From contig JAQOSZ010000177.1 of assembly GCA_030347455.1 (NCBI GenBank), positions 124,001 to 188,000 of the forward strand: a stretch of DNA of 64,000 nt, given 5' to 3'. Under the pieces are notes generated by a model. The model saw nothing but the letters and a program-made list of their open reading frames with translations. It was not told the DNA's origin and did not search any database. Made by a program: the position numbers and the translations under genes. Shown here one piece after another: positions 21,858 through 31,841 of this stretch. The stretch comes from Kentomonas sorsogonicus (Eukaryota > Euglenozoa > Kinetoplastea > Trypanosomatida > Trypanosomatidae). Position 1 is the stretch's first letter; every line of letters starts with the position of its first letter.

Positions 21858-22266
21858 CGATCTATAATATTGCAGCTGAAAATGGGGGAAAACGTGGTGC
21901 AGGGGGAAGAGGGGTAGTAGTAGTTGTAGAAACGTACGAAGTGAGGTAAGACAGGAGGGGCAGGGTAGCTTTATGGGTTAGCAGTACGAAAAAAGCAGTC
22001 AATGTTTTGTAAGAGTGATGCACAGTGGCAAATGGCGTACAACTACAGGTAAGACACTACCAATGGTAAACCGTTATTGTTTCTTGTTGGATTTTATACG
22101 TAGTTAGAGCACTAAAAACAGAGGAGCATTATGTGAAGAGCAGTCTACCCAGGTGAGTGAAGTGGGATGAGAAGACAAAAACAGAAACAAGCGAGGGAAA
22201 CACCAAACGCGGAACGCGAGAGAGAGAGAGAGAGAGAGAGAAAAAGAGAAAGAGAAAATGTCCGCT
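21858..22266. other. Intergenic spacer
   Basis: No gene seen. AT-rich with a GA microsatellite at about 22219-22241 close to the 3' end of the PPR-like gene. Confidence 0.65.
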
Positions 22267-23151
22267 TCAAAAGGCACCCTTCTCGCCGCCTCGCTGACGC
22301 GGCGGCAAGGGCAGATGCAAGTCCTCCTCCTCCTCCCCCTCCCCCCTTTTCTTTTCTGTTGTCCGCTCCAGCAGCCCGGCACGGTCCTCTGGCAGCAGCA
22401 GCTCCGCCAGCTCCGGGGCCTCCGGGTGGCGCAGCGCCAGGGCCCGCAGCGCCTTGGCCCCGCGCGCGTCCGGCGCCCACCCGTCCGCCCGCATATCGCG
22501 CGCCAGCTCCGCCGCGTAGGCCGTGTCGTCCAGCGTCTCGGCGGCCTCCAGCAGCAGCGCGTAGGTGTAGGGTAGCCGCGGCACGCCCGCCGCCGCCTGC
22601 GCGCGCCCCGCCGCCGCCGCCCCGGCCGCGTCGCCCGCCTCGGCGCGCGCGCGAATGAGGGCGAGGTGGCAGACGCTGTCGAGCAGCATCGTGCGCGCGT
22701 GGGCGGCGAAGACCTCCTCGACGGCCGCGCGCCGCCCCGCCTCCGCGCAGCTCGCGAGCACGCAGCCGACGCCGACCACGTCCGGCCGCACGCCGTCGCG
22801 CTTCATCGCCGCCAGCACCGACAGCGCCGCCTCCCACGGACTGCCGCCGGGAGACGCCGCAGACGTCGCAGAAGAAGAAGAAGAAGAGGAAGAGGCGGCA
22901 GACTCCTCACCGCCGCTGCTGTGGGTGGCGGCGGAGGGCCGCACGCACTGTCGGAGGAGGTTCGTGTAGTGCGCGCTGTTGAGGGCCAGCCCCTCGCGGC
23001 GCGCGGCGTGGTACAGCTCCATCGCCCGGAACCAGTCGTTGGCGCCCGGGTTGAGCAGCTCCTGCTGCAGCGCGTAGACGTGGCCGAACTGGTGCATCCA
23101 GCCACCGCCGTACCGCGGGAAGAGCCCCTGGCCGGACTTGATAGGGTGCAT
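22267..23151 (-). CDS. Pentatricopeptide-repeat-like protein
   Basis: 294 aa. Helical-hairpin repeats with PPR wording are visible: DWFRAMELYHAARREGLALNSAHYTNLLRQC (about 39-69), then WEAALSVLAAMKRDGVRPDVVGVGCVLASCAEAGR (about 100-135), and YTYALLLEAAETLDDTAYAAELARDMRADGWAPDARG (about 195-235). PPR proteins bind RNA in a sequence-specific way and in kinetoplastids act almost entirely in mitochondrial RNA processing, stability and mitoribosomes. There is no strong presequence, but residues 1-20 (MHPIKSGQGLFPRYGGGW) are basic and acid-free, compatible with mitochondrial import. A Ser/Glu-rich insert near 75-95 interrupts the array. The C-terminal tail is charged and unstructured. Fewer than five repeats is short for the family, so it may be a ribosome-associated member. 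Confidence 0.75.
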   Translation of the reverse strand: MHPIKSGQGLFPRYGGGWMHQFGHVYALQQELLNPGANDWFRAMELYHAARREGLALNSAHYTNLLRQCVRPSAATHSSGGEESAASSSSSSSSATSAASPGGSPWEAALSVLAAMKRDGVRPDVVGVGCVLASCAEAGRRAAVEEVFAAHARTMLLDSVCHLALIRARAEAGDAAGAAAAGRAQAAAGVPRLPYTYALLLEAAETLDDTAYAAELARDMRADGWAPDARGAKALRALALRHPEAPELAELLLPEDRAGLLERTTEKKRGEGEEEEDLHLPLPPRQRGGEKGAF

Positions 23152-23918
23152 CGCTCCGCCCGCAGTGAGTTGGGGCAGAGTGCGTAAGTACGTGTGGGGG
23201 GGTGGGGAGGTGTTTCTTTTATTCTTATTCTTATTCTTATTCTTATCCTTTCTGCTGTGTCATTCCGAGGGTTTGCAAATAAGTGTTTGAACGAGTGCGG
23301 GTGGAGGAAGGGGGGGGAACGGAAGGATGAGATAGAGATCGAGGAGACCGGCATGAATAGAATGTAAAATGACATTGGCAGAGTGTAGAAGCACTGGGGA
23401 AGGGTTGGGAGGAGGCGGAAAGGCGCATCGCCTTTAGTGCACTCGCACTTGCTTGTTTTGTGCTTAGGCCAAATTATCGATGGAACACCACAGAGTTACA
23501 CTCTTTTTCATAGCGGCAGTGGTCTCAGCATATGCTGCAAAGCGAGATTTCTTTACAAAATCAAAAAGAGAAAACTTTCCTGGTTGTTGTTATCGTTCTT
23601 GTTGCTGTTTCTCCATAGCAAGGTTTGTACCTCGCGCAGCGAAAAATAAAAACAAAAAATGATATGGCAAGTATGTGTAGGAAAGAAGAGTCTTCGAGAC
23701 AAGCGAAAAAAAAACAACGCAGGGGCTTCTTTTCACTCGTTCTACTAACGCCTCACACTCCTACAATCCTTGACAACTCAGAAATTTGACCAGCTGTGTT
23801 TCAGAAACACAGAGTAAGATTAATGACAATAGAAAAGAAAAAGTGTTTTTACTTAATTATAGGAGATGAAAATATTTGACTGCTAACGCACGCCGCACAC
23901 GCACGTGTGTGGATGAGT
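23152..23918. other. Intergenic spacer
   Basis: No gene seen. A TTATTC hexamer repeat lies at about 23219-23248, upstream of the PPR-like gene on the coding strand. A G-run occurs at about 23311-23318. The region is AT-rich near the first RPL41 copy. Confidence 0.65.
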
Positions 23919-24023
23919 TTACTTGGAGCGCTGGCGCATCTGACGGCGTTTGCGCTTCAGGCGCTTTATACGCTTTTTACGCCACTTGGGGCGCATACCG
24001 CGCGGACGGCTGACGGTGCCCAT
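23919..24023 (-). CDS. RPL41: Ribosomal protein L41 (eL41), copy 1
   Basis: 34 aa, almost entirely Arg and Lys: starts MGTVSRPRGMRPKWRKKR and ends RRQMRQRSK. eL41 is the smallest ribosomal protein, a single helix at the interface of the two ribosomal subunits. The sequence and length match eukaryotic eL41, with the kinetoplastid-type extra N-terminal MGTVSRPRG. Gly2 uses GGC. This copy is the 3' member of the duplicated L12-L41 unit. It lacks the GCGAGG-like bases that follow the stop codon in the other four copies. Confidence 0.95.
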   Translation of the reverse strand: MGTVSRPRGMRPKWRKKRIKRLKRKRRQMRQRSK

Positions 24024-24426
24024 GTTTGTTCTGTATATGTGTGTGTTATGAGGGGAGAGGGGAAAGAAGACACGGGAGGGAGGGGAGTGGAAATGTGGAG
24101 GTGCATTCATGGGGAGCGGCATAAGCAGCAGCACCATACATAGACGTATACACACACATACAATGAAACACCCACATCACAAAGCAAAGGGAAAGGGGGA
24201 AAGAAACTCCTCAGGTGCGGACACGTGGCACACAATCCTCTCATCCGTGCGGTGTGTGCTCCGCAAGAGGCACAGCAGGCACCACACTCAGACACACGAC
24301 GAGCTTGCATAGATGATCATTGTTGAACAAAATGTTTTCTTTTTTTTTTAAGATGATAAAGTCATACGAAATGAAAAATTACACAGATGTCAGCTTACCC
24401 GTGTTGTGCGCTCGCGCGCGCGCGGC
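24024..24426. other. L12-L41 intercistronic spacer, copy A
   Basis: No gene seen. Homologous to 28797-29208. It carries on the coding strand the L12 3' UTR and the L41 copy 1 trans-splice region (pyrimidine-rich around + 24050-24090). Confidence 0.75.
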
Positions 24427-24921
24427 CTAGTTGGGGACCTTCAGCTTGCCCTCGCGAACCTTCTCCTGGATCGCCATCGGGTGCTCGCCGTCGATGGTGC
24501 AGCCGATCGACACGGCCGTGCCCAGCACCTCCATCACCACGCCCTTCATGTCCGCCGCCATCGACTTGGGCTGCGACTCCTTGGCGATCTTCAGCACCTC
24601 CGAGAAGGCGATGTTGCCGTTGTGCTTCACGTTCTTCACCTTCTTGCGGTCGCGCGCCGGCTCCTTCAGCGCGCGGATCAGCCGCGACGCAACCGACGGC
24701 GTCACCACAACCGTCGCCACGCGGTTCTTCACGCGCAGCTCGCACGTCACCTTGAGGCCCTTCCAGTCCTTGGTCGACTTGGCGATGTCCTCGCCGATCT
24801 TCTTGGCGTTGAGGCCGAGCGGGCCCACCTTGGGCGCCAGCGACGCCGTCGCCGCCACCTCGCCGCCGACGGCGCGCACGATGACGATCAGCTCAGCGTT
24901 GGGGTCGAACTTGGGCGGCAT
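24427..24921 (-). CDS. RPL12: 60S ribosomal protein L12 (uL11), copy 1
   Basis: 164 aa, full length for eukaryotic L12. uL11 binds the GTPase-associated centre of 28S rRNA at the base of the P stalk and helps recruit elongation factors. The N-terminal domain (about 1-75) starts MPPKFDPNAELIVIVRAVGGEV and contains SLAPKVGPLGLNAKKIGEDI; the rRNA-binding C-terminal domain (about 78-164) contains VVVTPSVASRLIRALKEPARDRKK and ends with the conserved GTAVSIGCTIDG segment. The protein is identical to copy 2; nucleotide differences I noticed are synonymous. The ATG context and leader with GCAG and TTTAG acceptors are shared with copy 2. Confidence 0.97.
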   Translation of the reverse strand: MPPKFDPNAELIVIVRAVGGEVAATASLAPKVGPLGLNAKKIGEDIAKSTKDWKGLKVTCELRVKNRVATVVVTPSVASRLIRALKEPARDRKKVKNVKHNGNIAFSEVLKIAKESQPKSMAADMKGVVMEVLGTAVSIGCTIDGEHPMAIQEKVREGKLKVPN

Positions 24922-24975
24922 GATCGCGGGGTTTCAACGGATGTAAACTAAACTGCGAAGGAGACAAAAGGAAGA
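24922..24975 (-). promoter_or_regulatory. Predicted trans-splice region of RPL12 copy 1
   Basis: On the coding strand CTCTTCCTTTTGTCTCCTTCGCAG, read here as a pyrimidine tract ending in GCAG, lies about 33 bases before the ATG; a second AG (TTTAG) follows. The AG part is shared with copy 2 but the pyrimidine tract is not. Confidence 0.5.
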
Positions 24976-26158
24976 GTTGAAAGTGGTTACGGAATTGGAG
25001 AAGAGGGTGGTGAATTATGGGAGTGATCCAGCACAGTTAGTGTGTAGTTGAAAAAAAAAAAGAAACCAACATATTGTGGGCAAAAGGACGCAGCAGATAC
25101 GAGATCACTGGTCTTCTTGAGGGCAGAAACCCCCTTGGCATGAACGGTGTCTACAGAGACCCAACGAAACACGCACACACATGAGAGGCTCTCTCTTCTG
25201 CGCGGCAAGCGGTAACGAAAAGTAAGCAATGGAAAAAAAAAAAAAGAGGCACAAGCATAATCAAGATTCTCCTCTTGTTCTTCTGAAAGAACATGAGTTA
25301 TGGTTGTTGTAGTTGTTGTTGTTGTTTTTCCTGATTTTGTGACGTGTTTCAACCTCTCCTCTCGCAACGAAGAAGGAGGAAAAGCTCATTTTCACCCTTG
25401 CCTATTCATCACCAGTCACCCCAAACCTCATCCTCCTCCCAAACTCAAACAACAAAACCAACATCCCCACAGATACACGCGTGAGGGAGAGAAAAAGAAG
25501 CAGTGGCGGGGGAAATAAACAAAAGACAGAAACGGGAAATGAGAGTAGAGACGTAGATAGGGCGAGGAGGAAGCATCGCGTCTCTCTTCCGGAAACACAT
25601 AGAGTCATCAATCAAAAATATTTCGGCATTGTTCTCCTATATGTGTGGTTGTGTGATTTGACCAAAAAAAAAAAATAATAAAAGAAAGAAGAAGAACAAA
25701 GGAGTAAACAAAAAGAATAGAAAATGACAATTTGCAGACTTAAATATTAATTCGTAAAAAAAAAGGGAGGGTGATAAATTCAGAAAAGAAAAGGAAGCGT
25801 TGCTCCGCCAAGAGAGGAAACGACATTGCTCCACGATGAAATCGTACTGAGAGAGTGAAGGAAAGATTCAGCCGCTGGAATCACGAAAGAAACACAGAAA
25901 GGGAAAAAGAAAGCTGTGGAAAGAGGAGAGCGAGTGTTAAGCAGCACAATAGTGAGTGAGAGAGAGAGATATCGTACGTGTGGATCGTCTATTTGACATC
26001 TTTACCACGCACACACGCCTGTAAACTCCCTCCTTTATGCGGCGTCTCGCACCAGCTTCCCTGCGTTCCTTTTCCTTCCATCCTTGATGTGTATTGCTGC
26101 TGCTGTATCTATCTCCCGCCGGACAAGAATCAGCCACTCTCACATGAGATTTCCTCGC
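24976..26158. other. Intergenic spacer
   Basis: No gene seen. A-rich runs at about 25051-25062, 25228-25241 and 25663-25674, GTT trinucleotide repeats at about 25300-25326, and AT-rich sequence around 25660-25790. It ends in pyrimidine-rich + sequence next to L41 copy 2. Confidence 0.65.
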
Positions 26159-26263
26159 TTACTTGGAGCGCTGGCGCATCTGACGGCGTTTGCGCTTCAG
26201 GCGCTTTATACGCTTTTTACGCCACTTGGGGCGCATACCGCGCGGACGGCTGACGGTGCCCAT
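26159..26263 (-). CDS. RPL41: Ribosomal protein L41 (eL41), copy 2
   Basis: Same 34 aa protein as copy 1, with Gly2 encoded by GGC. The stop codon TAA is followed by GCGAGG, shared with copies 3 and 5 and nearly with copy 4. Sequence before the ATG is unrelated to the other copies. Confidence 0.95.
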   Translation of the reverse strand: MGTVSRPRGMRPKWRKKRIKRLKRKRRQMRQRSK

Positions 26264-26926
26264 GTTTTGGACAAGGGGCAGGGGGTGATTGTTTCTTGTT
26301 GTGTGTTATTATCGATGAAGTGTGCAAGTGTGTGTGTGTTGTATTGGAGGAAAGAAAAACGAGAAGAAGGATGAGTAGAAAGGACCGGAGAAGTTTGTGA
26401 GAATGAAGCGGTTCGACGCGGAGAGTAGCCCCCACAGCAGATGAAATAGCATAACAACACGGCAACTCGACACACCCAAAGACATCTGCGAAGAAAGACG
26501 ACTCCCTGGGCGCAAGGATAAAAATAAAAGTAGGAAGACGCATGTAGGAGAAGGGCAGGTACTATGAAGAGGCTGTGACTGTACATCACAGACGGAAATG
26601 ATAGCGGCAAGCATTTGCAGTTTCATATTTGATTCTTCTTTTTGTGTGTGGGTGTGAGAGAGAAGGAGAGAAATACAGAATAGAAACAGCAACGCTTTTT
26701 CATTCTTATTTGCATCCCCTCTTTCGAGCATCAAACAAAATGAAAAGGAAACAAGAAATAAAAGGTAATTGGTAACTTCATAGTTGCCGCTGATTGCACA
26801 GCGGGAGGGTCAGGGGGGTGCGCAGGGAGAGAGAAAGAGAGAGAAAGAAGGGAGATCACTCGCTTGAGTCTTGGGTCTTTTCTTTCCTGATCCCTCTTTT
26901 GATGCTCGTCACTCACTTTGCCTCGC
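26264..26926. other. Intergenic spacer between L41 copies 2 and 3
   Basis: No gene seen. Short GT and GA repeats; no similarity noticed to the other L41 spacers. Confidence 0.65.
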
Positions 26927-27031
26927 TTACTTGGAGCGCTGGCGCATCTGACGGCGTTTGCGCTTCAGGCGCTTTATACGCTTTTTACGCCACTTGGGGC
27001 GCATACCGCGCGGACGGCTGACGGTACCCAT
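26927..27031 (-). CDS. RPL41: Ribosomal protein L41 (eL41), copy 3
   Basis: Same 34 aa protein; Gly2 uses GGT (GGTACC on + next to the start) where copies 1, 2 and 5 use GGC. Flanking sequence is unique apart from GCGAGG after the stop. Confidence 0.95.
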   Translation of the reverse strand: MGTVSRPRGMRPKWRKKRIKRLKRKRRQMRQRSK

Positions 27032-27926
27032 GGTTGCCTGGTGTGTTTGGGTGGGTGTGGGTATTTGGTGTATGTTGGGAAAAGAAAAGGAAGAAGTGGA
27101 GACAAGTAACATGAGATAGAGGGGAATGCAAAAAGGCAGAAGAACAAACATAGCTGGAGCGAGCGCATGTGTACTTCCGAGGTACAGAATGCGGTGTGCT
27201 GTCTCTCGTGGAAGCTGCCAGAAAGATGCAGGCAGTAAAGAGAAACAGAGAGAGAGAGAGAGAGAAACGGCAAATGTATATATATCACAAGGCAACACAG
27301 CAGACGGTAAGCGCCGCAGCGCACAGTGTGGGACGCCATCTCAAACAACACAGGCCCTTCGAAGTGATTACTTTGAGAGGACCCACACGCACGCACATAC
27401 AAACACACACGCATAAATGACGTTCCAAGCATTTTGTGAATGGCGTGTTTGTCATGTGTTTCTTTTATTTTGGTTTTTGATTTGTGTTTGATGCGAATCG
27501 TCTTTTGTGTGGGCTTTTCCCCTCCCCTTTTCCCATCTCCTACAGGACGTATTGAAAAGGATCACGGGGAGCATGGCGACGTCACAGCATTTGACGAGAA
27601 AGGGGAGAAGGGGAAAAAAAACGCAAGACAATTTGTTGCAAAAAGGAGAAATGAGAAAATAAAAGGAGGGAAAACACAGAAAGAAAGGAGAAATTGAATT
27701 ACTTATGTGCGCCTGCGACAGGAGGATGAAAAAGATACGTCATCGGTAAACGCTCAGTGACTTTCGCCGCTAACGTAACAAGAAAGTTCCGCTCGCAACA
27801 AAGAGAGAGAGAAACCATTTACCTTAGAGGCCGCTGCGCAACCTCTGGCTCTCCTGTACGTTCTTTTCTTTTTTTCTTCCGCTCTCCTTCCAGTATAAAA
27901 GCCTCAGTCGTCCTCTGTTGCTTCGC
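27032..27926. other. Intergenic spacer between L41 copies 3 and 4
   Basis: No gene seen. A GA run at about 27247-27265 and purine-rich + sequence around 27590-27690. Confidence 0.65.
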
Positions 27927-28031
27927 TTACTTGGAGCGCTGGCGCATCTGACGGCGTTTGCGCTTCAGGCGCTTTATACGCTTTTTACGCCACTTGGGGC
28001 GCATACCGCGCGGACGGCTGACGGTACCCAT
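27927..28031 (-). CDS. RPL41: Ribosomal protein L41 (eL41), copy 4
   Basis: Same 34 aa protein; Gly2 uses GGT as in copy 3. The stop is followed by GCGAAG instead of GCGAGG. Flanks are otherwise unique. Confidence 0.95.
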   Translation of the reverse strand: MGTVSRPRGMRPKWRKKRIKRLKRKRRQMRQRSK

Positions 28032-28691
28032 GTTTCCTCTGAATTTTAAAGGTAAATTGTGTGTGTATGGTAATGAATTTGAGTATTGGATTAAAGTAAA
28101 AAGAAAGGAAAAGAGAAGAAGGGGAGTAGATGAGGAGAAGAATTGGAATGATGAACAGTAGTGGTGACAATCAGTGCTGTGCAAAAAAAAAAAATGATGA
28201 ATACGCAAAAAAAGAGAGCAAACATGTGATGCACCGCACTCGAAAAAGGCAGAAAAAATGCAAACAAGCGCAGAGTACACACGTCGCTGCTGGCGCGCGC
28301 GTGTTAAAGTCATAGGGAACACACAGCGAGCATATCCTTCCTTTCCTTTTTTTTTGACCGTTGATTTCAGTTTTGAATTTTTTTTTTTGTGTGTGTGCGT
28401 AAACTTCCCGCTGTGGCGGCCCAGCTCGCTAACTCAGACGGAGCCGGTATTCCCCGCCACAGCACAGGGAAGAGAGGAAATAACTAGAGAAAACAAAAGA
28501 GAAATAACTGTTGAACAAACAAGAATGGAAAAGGCGTGCACGTGCAGGGAAAGAAAAGCTGACTAACTAGTAGAGAAGGACTGTCAAGATGCGGGGGCGT
28601 TAGTTACACAACTCTCCTTTTTCCTCCAACGGCACATCTCTCTTTCTGTCGCCTCCCATTCAGTGTTCGGCCGTCACTCACTTTTCCTCGC
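28032..28691. other. Intergenic spacer between L41 copies 4 and 5
   Basis: No gene seen. A-run at 28181-28193, T-run at about 28378-28388. Confidence 0.65.
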
Positions 28692-28796
28692 TTACTTGGA
28701 GCGCTGGCGCATCTGACGGCGTTTGCGCTTCAGGCGCTTTATACGCTTTTTACGCCACTTGGGGCGCATACCGCGCGGACGGCTGACGGTGCCCAT
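28692..28796 (-). CDS. RPL41: Ribosomal protein L41 (eL41), copy 5
   Basis: Same 34 aa protein; Gly2 uses GGC. It is the L41 member of duplicated unit B, so its leader matches copy 1, but its post-stop GCGAGG matches copies 2 and 3. Confidence 0.95.
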   Translation of the reverse strand: MGTVSRPRGMRPKWRKKRIKRLKRKRRQMRQRSK

Positions 28797-29208
28797 GTTT
28801 GTTCTGTATATGTGTGTGTTATAAGGGGAGGGAGGGGGGGGGAAGACACGGGAGGGTGGGAGTGGAAATGTGAAGGTGCATTCATAGAGAGCGGCGTAAC
28901 CAGCAGCACCATGTATGTGTATGTACACACACACAGACACATACACACAGTAAAACGGTCGTGTCACAAAGCAAAGGGAAAGTGGGGAAGAAACTCCTCA
29001 GGAGTGGGCACGTGGCACACAATCCTCTCTTCCGTGCGGTGTGTGCTCCACAAGAGGCACAGCAGGCACCAGACTCAGACACACCACGCGCATGCATGGA
29101 TGATCATTGTTGAACAAATTGTTTTCTTTTTTAGATGATAAAGTCATACGAAATGAAAAATTACACAGATGTCAGCTTACCCGTGTTGTGCGCTCGCGCG
29201 CGTGCGGC
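28797..29208. other. L12-L41 intercistronic spacer, copy B
   Basis: No gene seen. Homologous to 24024-24426 with scattered substitutions and small indels. Confidence 0.75.
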
Positions 29209-29703
29209 CTAGTTGGGGACCTTGAGCTTGCCCTCGCGAACCTTCTCCTGGATCGCCATCGGGTGCTCGCCGTCGATGGTGCAGCCGATCGACACGGCCG
29301 TGCCCAGCACCTCCATCACCACGCCCTTCATGTCCGCGGCCATCGACTTGGGCTGCGACTCCTTGGCGATCTTCAGCACCTCCGAGAAGGCGATGTTGCC
29401 GTTGTGCTTCACGTTCTTCACCTTCTTGCGGTCGCGCGCCGGCTCCTTCAGCGCGCGGATCAGCCGCGACGCAACAGACGGCGTCACCACAACCGTCGCC
29501 ACGCGGTTCTTCACGCGCAGCTCGCACGTCACCTTGAGGCCCTTCCAGTCCTTGGTCGACTTGGCGATGTCCTCGCCGATCTTCTTGGCGTTGAGGCCGA
29601 GCGGGCCCACCTTGGGCGCCAGCGACGCCGTCGCCGCCACCTCGCCGCCGACGGCGCGCACGATGACGATCAGCTCAGCGTTGGGGTCGAACTTGGGCGG
29701 CAT
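29209..29703 (-). CDS. RPL12: 60S ribosomal protein L12 (uL11), copy 2
   Basis: 164 aa, protein identical to copy 1 (24427-24921). The few nucleotide differences seen, for example in the Leu codon near the C-terminus and an Ala and a Ser/Val-region codon, are silent. It has the same leader acceptors, but its pyrimidine tract is C-rich (13 C on the coding strand) with a CA repeat, so the two copies may be trans-spliced with different efficiency. Confidence 0.97.
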   Translation of the reverse strand: MPPKFDPNAELIVIVRAVGGEVAATASLAPKVGPLGLNAKKIGEDIAKSTKDWKGLKVTCELRVKNRVATVVVTPSVASRLIRALKEPARDRKKVKNVKHNGNIAFSEVLKIAKESQPKSMAADMKGVVMEVLGTAVSIGCTIDGEHPMAIQEKVREGKLKVPN

Positions 29704-31841
29704 GATCGCGGGGTTTCAACGGATGTAAACTAAACTGCGCGGTTGTGTGTGTGTGGGGGGGGGGGGGCGATGAAATAGCGGGGGGTGGAATGTACGGTGG
29801 AAGAAGGTGATAGAGTTGGTAGGAAAGGGGAGAAAGCAAAGTCGCGACCGATTGTAGAGAACACCGAGAAAGGGTAAAAAGAGAATATGAGAAATGACGC
29901 ATTTATGTGTGAATAGACGAGTACACCCAAAGAAGTAGTGGTATACAAACTGAGCATACAGCGGAGAAGCAGCAAAGGCTTTACGCCTATGATTCTTGTT
30001 TTATTTTTTGCGGGGTCAGAACGACTGGACCGCCTTTCCCGTTTCTGTCCTGCAGAGCATTTCAGATTCAACCAGCCAATTCAACGGCGCTATAGGACCC
30101 ACGTTTGAAAGGGAGAAGAAAGAGAAAGACAAAAAACGGAAGGATCAACAGGAAACAAAAAAAAAAGAGGATTGATATCACGAACGGTTATTTAAATATA
30201 TATATATATATTTTTTTTCATTTGACGGCCTCTAAGAAGAGCCTGTTGTTGTTGTTATTGTTGGTGATTATTGTTGGTGTTGTTGCATACGTTGGCGGCT
30301 ACTCACACTCACTTTCTTTTCGCGTTTGACCTCCATTCAAGTTTTTTTTTCCTTCTTCTTCTTTTTGATACTTTCTTCTCTACTTAGTTCCTCTATTCAT
30401 TTTTTTCTCTTTCTCATCCTTGCCTTTTCTTTTTTTTTTTTTTACACGAATCAAATCAAAGTTCGAAAAGGGGTAAGAAAAAATGCCTAGAGGAAGAGCT
30501 GCAGAAGAAAGAAGAAGAACTTAGTATCAAAAGTAAAGAAGAGACAGCGTTGGCCGCAGGGGAGGAAACCGAAGACGAAATACAGAGCGGGATAGAGAGA
30601 TTTAAAAAAAAAGGATAGTTGAAAATAAAAAAAAACAGGAGGAAAGAAGAAAAAGAAAGAAAGAAAAAGAAAGAACCACATGATGAAGGAACAGAAAGTG
30701 ATGAATAATTGACATTAAAAACATTATAAAAAACAGTGCTTCGAAGGAGATGAAAGGAGGAGGAAGGAGGAGAAGACTGGACACGCTTGTGTGTGTGCGT
30801 CTCCTACCGCCTTTTCATTTCTCACTTTTATTTTTCATGAGGAAAAAAAAAACACTTCACTATTCATTCACTATTCATTCACTATTGATATCATATTAGG
30901 TTCAACAATACAGAGACGTTAGTTTTTTTTCTTTCAGTTTTTTTTTCTCTCCCTAAAACAAGAAAATAGATTTGAAAAAGAAGAAGAGAAAAAATAGGGA
31001 AAACAGAAAAGTTGGAAAAAAGAAAAGTTGGGAGAAACAGTGAGTTGTTTATTACGGCGGGGTTTGTATTACGGTTTCATACTTCTTTCAATTCTTTCAC
31101 CTCGACTTCTCAAGATCTTTTTCATTCTTCCTCTTCTCCTTTTTATCTTTGTTTGTTTGATTGTGTGTTTGTCTTTACATCTCTTGTCTCATTGTCCTCC
31201 ACACTCCTACGCCTCACAGCTCCTCCATTACAATATATATGTAAAGAAGTAAAGCGCACGAAGACGGCATTGAATAGAGAGAGGGGGAGAGAGGGACATA
31301 TATGCGTGTGGACGGTCAACGGAGGTTAAGAGAAGAGAACAAAAAAAAAAAGTAAAAAAATGACAAGAAGAAGAAATAATGGGAGAAGAAAAAAAAAAGA
31401 TGCAAGATCAAAGACGAGAAGAAGAGGAGAAGAGGAGGAAAAAAAAAGGCCTCATAATACAAGAGATAAACAAGGAGAAAAAAAAAAGAGAGAAAACTCA
31501 AGAAGCATTTAGCGTTGTCGCTGTTTCTAATTTTGAATAACAATAATAAAAAGATCAAATGATCAATTCGATTCAGCGCGGTCTGCGGGGTGTCTGCGAT
31601 CCCCCCCATATCGATTTGTTATTATTGTTATTATTTTACTTGAAGTGCTGCCAATGTTTCTTCAGCAGTTATTTCTAAAGCGCGCCTTATGTGTGTGTCT
31701 GTGTGTGGGCGCTCCTGTATGGGCGGGGGGGGTGTAAATGAGAAGCTTGGTGGGCACTCCTCCGTAGGCCAGAAAGGTCCTCGCAACCCACCTCTTACAC
31801 ACATACACACACACACACTTACACGCTCTCACAACTTATAT
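29704..31841. other. Long intergenic spacer
   Basis: No gene seen in about 2.1 kb. Contains the C13/CA tract upstream of RPL12 copy 2, an AT repeat near 30195-30212, many oligo-A and oligo-T runs, a direct repeat of CACTATTCATT at about 30858-30887, and GT-rich sequence near 31689-31735. Reading frames are Phe/Ser/Leu or Lys/Arg low complexity. Confidence 0.65.

Larger units (their letters stand above)
23919..24957 (-). repeat. L12-L41 duplicated unit, copy A
   Basis: About 1.04 kb that matches 28692-29739 from the L41 stop codon through the L12-L41 spacer and the L12 gene to a few bases before the AG of the L12 leader. The L12 coding parts differ only at a few synonymous sites; the spacer has roughly one difference in ten by eye plus small indels. 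Sequence on both outer sides is unrelated. Confidence 0.9.
28692..29739 (-). repeat. L12-L41 duplicated unit, copy B
   Basis: Partner of 23919-24957, in the same orientation about 4.77 kb away. Identity begins at the L41 stop codon and ends a few bases beyond the GCAG of the L12 leader, after which copy B has a GT run and a run of 13 G (29755-29767) where copy A has a purine-rich tract. Confidence 0.9.

Noticed and set aside
24024-28691. Longer versions of the L41 proteins with upstream Met codons
   Set aside because: Extensions differ between copies and read through leader repeats; only the 34 aa part is shared.
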